A stretch of 64,000 nucleotides of DNA from Kitasatospora sp. NBC_00374 (GTDB lineage: Bacteria > Actinomycetota > Actinomycetes > Streptomycetales > Streptomycetaceae), in contig NZ_CP107964.1 of NCBI RefSeq assembly GCF_041434935.1, positions 8,291,001-8,355,000 on the forward strand, read 5' to 3'. The notes under the pieces are model-generated. The model ran no database searches. It saw nothing but the letters and a program-made list of their open reading frames with translations, and had not been told where the DNA came from. The translations under genes and the position numbers were made by a program. Each line of letters opens with the position of its first letter. The stretch's first letter is position 1. Shown here piece after piece: positions 59,658 through 64,000 of this stretch.

Positions 59658-61930
59658 GCACCACTCAGGACTACCAGGCTGCGGAGCAACTCCTCCGCAG
59701 ACCCGCCCGCCCCGGCGAGCTCGTCACCGGCGACAGGATCAGACCGCAGTGGATCGACGGAGGGGCCCGCTTCTGGTATTCGGTGAGCAAGGGAGCCGGC
59801 AAGTGGTTCGTGCTCGTCGACCCGGCGGCGGGTACCCGCGAGCCGGCCTTCGACCATGCCCGGCTCGCCGCCGCGCTGGCCGCCGCCTCCGGGCAGCAGG
59901 TCGACCCTGAGGCCCTGCCGTTCGTGGCCGTCGAACTGGCCGGGGACGGCGTCGAGTTCGCCGCTTTCGGCGAGTACTGGCGCTGCCGCCTCGACAGCTA
60001 CGCCTGCGAGCGGGCCGAGTTCACGCCGCCGGGCAACCCGCTGGAGGTGCTGTCGCCCGACAAGAAGGTCGCGGTGTCCCAGCGGGGATACGACCTGTGG
60101 GCGCGCTCGCTGTCCGACGGCCGCGAGTGGGCGCTGACCACCGACGGCGAGCCCGACTACCGGTACGGCTCCGGCCCGGACTGCACGAGCAACGCCACCC
60201 TGCTGCGCAAGATCGGGCTGCCGCACCTGCCGCCCGCGGTGGCCTGGTCACCCGACTCGACGAAGGTGCTGGCGCATCGGACCGATGAGCGCGGTGTCCG
60301 GCAGACCCACCTCGTGGAGGCCAGGCCCGCCGACGGTGGCGCGCCCCTCCTGCGCACCCAGCGGTACGCCTACGCCGGGGACGAGAACATGCCGCTGGCC
60401 GAACTGGTCGTGCTGGACGTCGCCGCAGGCACGGTGGTCCGCGCGCAGGCCGAGCCGCTGCTCATGCCGCAGTTGTCGCCGATCGTGATCAAGTGGGCGT
60501 GGTGGGCGGAGGACGGCTCGGCGGTGTACTACCTCAGCCGGCCCCGTGACCTGCACACGCTCACCCTGCACCGGCTGGACCCGGTCACCGGCGAGGTCAC
60601 CACCGTGCTCGGCGAGACCGGCGTCACCCGTGTGGAGCCCAACCAGTGGATGTACGAGCCGCCGATCGTGCGGGTGGTAGCCGACGAGGTGCTGTGGTAC
60701 TCGCAGCGGGACGGCTGGGGCCACCTGTACCGGTATGACCTGCGCACCGGCGAGCTGCTCGGGCAGGTCACTTCCGGGCAGTGGGCGGTGCGGCAGATCC
60801 TGCGGGTCGACGAGGCCGAGCGGGTGGTGTACTTCACCGCCTCCGGGCTGGTCGACGAGGACCCGTACCGGCGCACGGTGTGCCGGGTCGGTCTGGACGG
60901 CTCCGGTTTCGCCGAGGTCATAGTCGACGAACTGGACCACATCGTCACCGTGCCGGACAACCACGAGTACTTCATCGACTCCGCGTCCACAGTCGACACC
61001 CCGCCAGTCTCCCGCGTCCGTGACTGGGCTGGACGGGTGCTGGTCGAGTTGGAACGCGCCGACATCAGCAAGCTCGCTGCCACCGGCTGGACGCCGCCGG
61101 AACGTTTCTGCGTCAAGGCGGCCGACGGGGTGACGGACATCTACGGGGTGCTGTACCGCCCGCGGGGGTTCGACCCGGCCGAGCGCTACCCGGTGGTGGA
61201 CAACGTCTACCCGGGCCCGCAGGTCAACCGGGTCGCCCCGTGCTTCGACCCCGGCGGCATGGGCATGGACGCGGAACCCATCGCGGCGCTGGGCTTCGTG
61301 GTGATGGCGCTGGACGGGCGAGGCACCCCAGGGCGGAGCAAGTCCTTCCACGACGCCTCCTACGGCCACCTGGCCGACGCGGGCTGCCTGGCCGACCACG
61401 TCGCGGCGCTGCGGCAGCTGGCCCGGACCCGGCCGTGGATGGACCTGGACCGAGTGGGCGCGTTCGGCCACTCCGGAGGCGGGTTCGCCACCGTGCGGGC
61501 GATGCTGGACCACCCCGAGGTGTACAAGGCCGCAGTCGCCCTCTCCGGCTCGCACGACGCCCGCTACTTCAACCTGGGCTTCGTGGAGGCCTACGACGGC
61601 GCGGACAATCCCGAGGCCTGGGCCCACGCCTCCAACGTGGACCTCGCGGACCGGCTGGCGGGCAAGCTCCTGCTGATCCACGGCGAAATGGACGACCAGG
61701 TCCACCCGGACCACACGCTGCGGCTGGCCGACCGGCTCATCGCCGCCGGCAAGGACTTCGAGCTGCTCATAGTGCCTGGGGCCGAGCACACGTTCATCGA
61801 CTTCCTGGCCTACGTCCGCACACGCTGCTGGGACTTCCTGGTGCGCGAGCTGATGGGCACCCAGCCACCTACCTACCGTCCTGCCCCCATTGCCATCGGC
61901 CCCGAGATGCTCGTGGAGCTGTTCGCCTGA
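59654..61930 (+). CDS. S9 family dipeptidyl peptidase IV-like
   Basis: A 758-residue serine peptidase with an N-terminal DPP IV beta-propeller (about 50-500; KWAWWAEDGSAVYYLSRPRD; GWGHLYRYDLRTGELLGQV) and a C-terminal alpha/beta-hydrolase. Catalytic triad: Ser in GAFGHSGGGFAT, Asp in LIHGEMDDQVHPD and His in VPGAEHTFID. No signal peptide: the protein starts STTQDYQAAEQLL and is probably cytosolic. It removes N-terminal dipeptides or cleaves short peptides. ATG 59654 overlaps the stop of the preceding small frame and has GAAAGGA upstream. It follows the FAD monooxygenase at 280 bases. Confidence 0.93.
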   Translation: MSTTQDYQAAEQLLRRPARPGELVTGDRIRPQWIDGGARFWYSVSKGAGKWFVLVDPAAGTREPAFDHARLAAALAAASGQQVDPEALPFVAVELAGDGVEFAAFGEYWRCRLDSYACERAEFTPPGNPLEVLSPDKKVAVSQRGYDLWARSLSDGREWALTTDGEPDYRYGSGPDCTSNATLLRKIGLPHLPPAVAWSPDSTKVLAHRTDERGVRQTHLVEARPADGGAPLLRTQRYAYAGDENMPLAELVVLDVAAGTVVRAQAEPLLMPQLSPIVIKWAWWAEDGSAVYYLSRPRDLHTLTLHRLDPVTGEVTTVLGETGVTRVEPNQWMYEPPIVRVVADEVLWYSQRDGWGHLYRYDLRTGELLGQVTSGQWAVRQILRVDEAERVVYFTASGLVDEDPYRRTVCRVGLDGSGFAEVIVDELDHIVTVPDNHEYFIDSASTVDTPPVSRVRDWAGRVLVELERADISKLAATGWTPPERFCVKAADGVTDIYGVLYRPRGFDPAERYPVVDNVYPGPQVNRVAPCFDPGGMGMDAEPIAALGFVVMALDGRGTPGRSKSFHDASYGHLADAGCLADHVAALRQLARTRPWMDLDRVGAFGHSGGGFATVRAMLDHPEVYKAAVALSGSHDARYFNLGFVEAYDGADNPEAWAHASNVDLADRLAGKLLLIHGEMDDQVHPDHTLRLADRLIAAGKDFELLIVPGAEHTFIDFLAYVRTRCWDFLVRELMGTQPPTYRPAPIAIGPEMLVELFA

Positions 61931-62124
61931 GCGCGACACCACCGACGGGGGACCAGGCAAACCCGATCCCCACCAGCGATCACGGCCGCCGGACTGCGTA
62001 GGTCGGTCGGCGACGAGGTGGGGCTCCAGCCACGGGCCGGAGCCCCACTCAGCTGGGAGCGGCGGATTCGGCGCTTCCGGATCGTATGAGCGTTCGACTG
62101 TGTCGCGTTCGGGTGGGGCCGGAC

Positions 62125-62363
62125 GCGCTCGACCTCGCCGATGGCGCGGGAGACCGTGGAGCGGGCGGTGCCGTATGGCTCGGCCAGTGCGGCGTTCGGG
62201 AGTCCGGTGCGCAGGTGGACCAGAGCGACCAGTACCCGGTCGGTGAAGACCAGGTCGTGCTTTCGGCCCGGCACCGGTCCGCCGCTGCCGCTGCGAGTCC
62301 GCGACGCTCGCGCAGCGCGGACTCGCAGCGGGTGAGCCACGGGTTGGCCAACTCTTCGATCAA
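62125..62363 (-). pseudogene. Transposase remnant (DDE_Tnp_4-like), 5' part
   Basis: Only the N-terminal region survives: LANPWLTRCESALRERRGLA in one frame, then GRKHDLVFTDRVLVALVHLR and YGTARSTVSRAIGEV (the helix-turn-helix) in another. After AIGEV the similarity ends and the catalytic part is missing. The frame change near 62,290 also breaks it. This family differs from the one at 45,500. Confidence 0.7.
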
Positions 62364-62468
62364 AACGCCGAGATGTGCACGGGACAGGCCGCAGAACGCA
62401 GATGGGACAAGGCCGTCCGGGCCCAGGCTTGCGTCACTACTTGCCTAACCCATGCGGCCCGTCTCGCG

Positions 62469-62990
62469 TCACGGCCCGATCAGGGGCAGGTCGTGGCGAC
62501 GCGTGAGATAGCGATCGAACGCCTCCTGCCCGTCCGGAATGAAGCGCCACTGCCGCGCGGCCTCCCGCAGCTCCGCCTCCGTCAGCCAACCGTGCCAGGC
62601 AACCTCTCCCGGGTCAGGCGTCACCTCGCCCGTGATCACGGCCTCATGCACGCCGAGCCAGTACGGGCTGATCGCCCCCCGGCACAGGAACTTGAACAAG
62701 AAGCGCACCGGCACATGAATGCCCAGCTCCTCAGCCAACTCCCTGGCCGCCGCCTGCTCATAGGACTCGCCTACGTCCACAGCCCCGCCGAACATCACCT
62801 CGTGGTGGCCGGGGAACCGGGACAGGTTTTCGGGCCGCCGATAGACCAACACCCGCCCCTGCTGATCACGGCAGACCGTCGTCGCGATGCGGTGCAGCCA
62901 GCCTCGACGGATGGCCTCACTGCGGTCCACCACCGCAAGCACCTGATCCTGATCATCTACGCGCTCCACCGGTTCATCCACGCCACCCAC
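62469..62990 (-). CDS. Nudix hydrolase
   Basis: A 173-residue hydrolase of nucleoside-diphosphate-X-type compounds. The Nudix box GGAVDVGESYEQAAARELAE, continuing with ELGI, fits G-x5-E-x7-R-E-x-x-E-E-x-G exactly. Flanking IATTVCRDQQGRVLVYRRPE and VAWHGWLTEAELREAARQW are typical of the Idi-like/MutT branch (the latter for isopentenyl-diphosphate isomerase-like Nudix proteins). The start is a GTG at 62990 or at 62981. Its natural substrate is unknown. Confidence 0.9.
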   Translation of the reverse strand: MGGVDEPVERVDDQDQVLAVVDRSEAIRRGWLHRIATTVCRDQQGRVLVYRRPENLSRFPGHHEVMFGGAVDVGESYEQAAARELAEELGIHVPVRFLFKFLCRGAISPYWLGVHEAVITGEVTPDPGEVAWHGWLTEAELREAARQWRFIPDGQEAFDRYLTRRHDLPLIGP

Positions 62991-63097
62991 GATCGCACGA
63001 CCCCCCGTCAGTGCTCTCGCCCCTGCCGAGACTCACGTTCTGACCGAGCCTCTACAAGCTCCCGAAAGCCCCGGCCCGGCCATCGCGCACCAAGTGG

Positions 63098-63835
63098 TCA
63101 GCCCAGTTGCTGGGCGTTCAGGCTCCGGAGGTGTTCCTGGAAGGGGCTTTCCTTCGCGTAGAGGACCTGGATGTCGATGGCGAGGTCGGTGCCGGGGTCG
63201 ATGGTGTGTCCGCCGCCGGCCGGGGAGCCGAGCATGACGCTGCCCTCGGTGCCGTCCCGCAGGATCTGGCCCCAGAAGACGTCGGTGAAGCCCTTGTGCA
63301 GAGAGGTCCCCTCGGGCAGGTCGCCGAAGCCGAGCGCCCACTTCACGACGCGCGTCTGCGCGGCACGCACTGTGATCCGGTAGGAGTAGATCCACTTCTG
63401 GGTCTCCCAGTCCTGCCACTTGCTCAGGAAGGCCTGCTCGACGATCAGGTTCCCCAGGAAGGGGGCCGCCAGCGCCGACTGCGGCTGGTCGTTCCAGGTG
63501 CCGTTCGGACTGTCGGCCATGGCGATCCGCGCCAGGTTCGCGATCGAGGACCGACGGTCCACCGGCAGCGAATGCCCGCGCTGGTCGGCGGCCGAGAAGA
63601 GCGCGTTGTCGTCATCGGTGCGGTTGACGACGCTGCTCACGCCGTCGCCGCTGTGGTCGAAGCCGTACACGGAGAAGTCGTTGACGTGCGTGCCGACCGG
63701 GATGACGAGGATCTTGTCACCGACGCCCGGCCTCTGGCCGATGTTGAAGTTGGTGGCGCGGTAGAGACAGAAGGTTCCCTCGGGGCACGCCTCTTCCCCC
63801 TGGCCGTAGATCAGCTGCGCGTTCTCGTCGCTCAC
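63098..63835 (-). CDS. Peptidase-inhibitor I36-like protein with an extra C-terminal domain
   Basis: A 245-residue protein. The N-terminal part ACPEGTFCLYRATNFNIG matches the I36/SMI-type inhibitor fold (Cys pair around G-x-F-C-L-Y). GVSSVVNRTDDDNALF is the second half of that fold. The C-terminal 150 residues (IANLARIAMADSPNGTWNDQ; EQAFLSKWQDWETQKWIYSY; VVKWALGFGDLPEGTSLHKG) are unrecognised and beta-rich. There is no signal peptide, unlike secreted I36 inhibitors. GTG 63835 has AGGAAGG eight bases upstream. The right window edge begins 165 bases upstream. Confidence 0.8.
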   Translation of the reverse strand: MSDENAQLIYGQGEEACPEGTFCLYRATNFNIGQRPGVGDKILVIPVGTHVNDFSVYGFDHSGDGVSSVVNRTDDDNALFSAADQRGHSLPVDRRSSIANLARIAMADSPNGTWNDQPQSALAAPFLGNLIVEQAFLSKWQDWETQKWIYSYRITVRAAQTRVVKWALGFGDLPEGTSLHKGFTDVFWGQILRDGTEGSVMLGSPAGGGHTIDPGTDLAIDIQVLYAKESPFQEHLRSLNAQQLG

Positions 63836-64000
63836 CGTGTCTGCCTTCCTGTCGACTGATGGGCCCGAACGGGAGCGGCCGGACCCCTGCATCCGCTGAA
63901 GTCCTTCGGGCCGTGGCGTATCGGGCGCCAGCCGGGGCGGTGTCCGGCGACCCGAGACGCGGTCACGACCGTCGATACTCTGGGTGACTGTACCATTGCC
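63836..64000. other. Upstream region at the right edge
   Basis: Sequence upstream of the I36-like gene, running to the window end. No gene is visible; promoters probably lie here. Confidence 0.3.

Noticed and set aside
62373..63161. A plus-strand open frame antisense to the Nudix gene
   Set aside because: The minus strand has a perfect Nudix box; the plus frame has no motif.

Overview
The window is high-GC actinobacterial DNA. Third-codon GC bias, GTG/TTG starts, conservon-type signalling genes, an ECF41-type sigma factor and lineage-typical hypothetical proteins point to Streptomyces or a close relative (inference; no rRNA or core marker is present).

Region 1 (1-24,993) is a nonribosomal peptide biosynthetic gene cluster that runs off the left edge. 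A tightly packed minus-strand operon of at least 12 genes starts at about 17,478 and reads leftward: a tryptophan 2,3-dioxygenase-like haem protein; E1-alpha, E1-beta and lipoyl-E2 of a 2-oxoacid dehydrogenase (no E3 seen); an FkbH-like protein with a damaged HAD active site fused to a PCP and an epimerisation-type domain; an MFS exporter; a small unknown protein; a PyrH-like FAD tryptophan halogenase; its flavin reductase; a stand-alone A-PCP with a Trp-like specificity pocket; a C-PCP-C protein lacking any A domain; and the start of another NRPS with a degenerate C domain. Divergent from it, behind a clear -35/-10 promoter, is an O-carbamoyltransferase with an extra C-terminal winged-helix-like extension. 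It converges on an A-PCP-C NRPS, with a long perfect hairpin between them. A CPA2 antiporter follows. The parts suggest a chlorotryptophan-containing, carbamoylated, acyl-capped peptide. The most unusual element is the apparent acyl-loading set (E1/E2 plus GNAT-bearing FkbH remnant plus PCP).

Region 2 (25,000-43,600) is accessory or housekeeping DNA: a coiled-coil/winged-helix protein with an EP repeat, an orphan P450, a tRNA-Ser-like gene with an unreadable anticodon arm, an ECF41 sigma factor with neighbouring membrane and glyoxalase-fold proteins, a GNAT acetyltransferase, a reduced conservon (NIT-domain kinase plus DUF742 only), an intact class A beta-lactamase, a rhomboid-like protein, secreted proteins and a GH5 endoglycosylceramidase-like enzyme.

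Region 3 (43,600-64,000) is a patchwork with many broken genes (MBL-fold, LysR, three transposase remnants) between intact ones: an AraC/SDR divergent pair, a membrane protein, an M36-like metallopeptidase, a lipoprotein flanked by two related hairpins, a DUF1963-like protein, an AraC-family regulator, an FAD aromatic hydroxylase, an S9 dipeptidyl peptidase, a Nudix hydrolase and a peptidase-inhibitor-I36-like protein. The remnants suggest a genome-arm region subject to insertion and decay.
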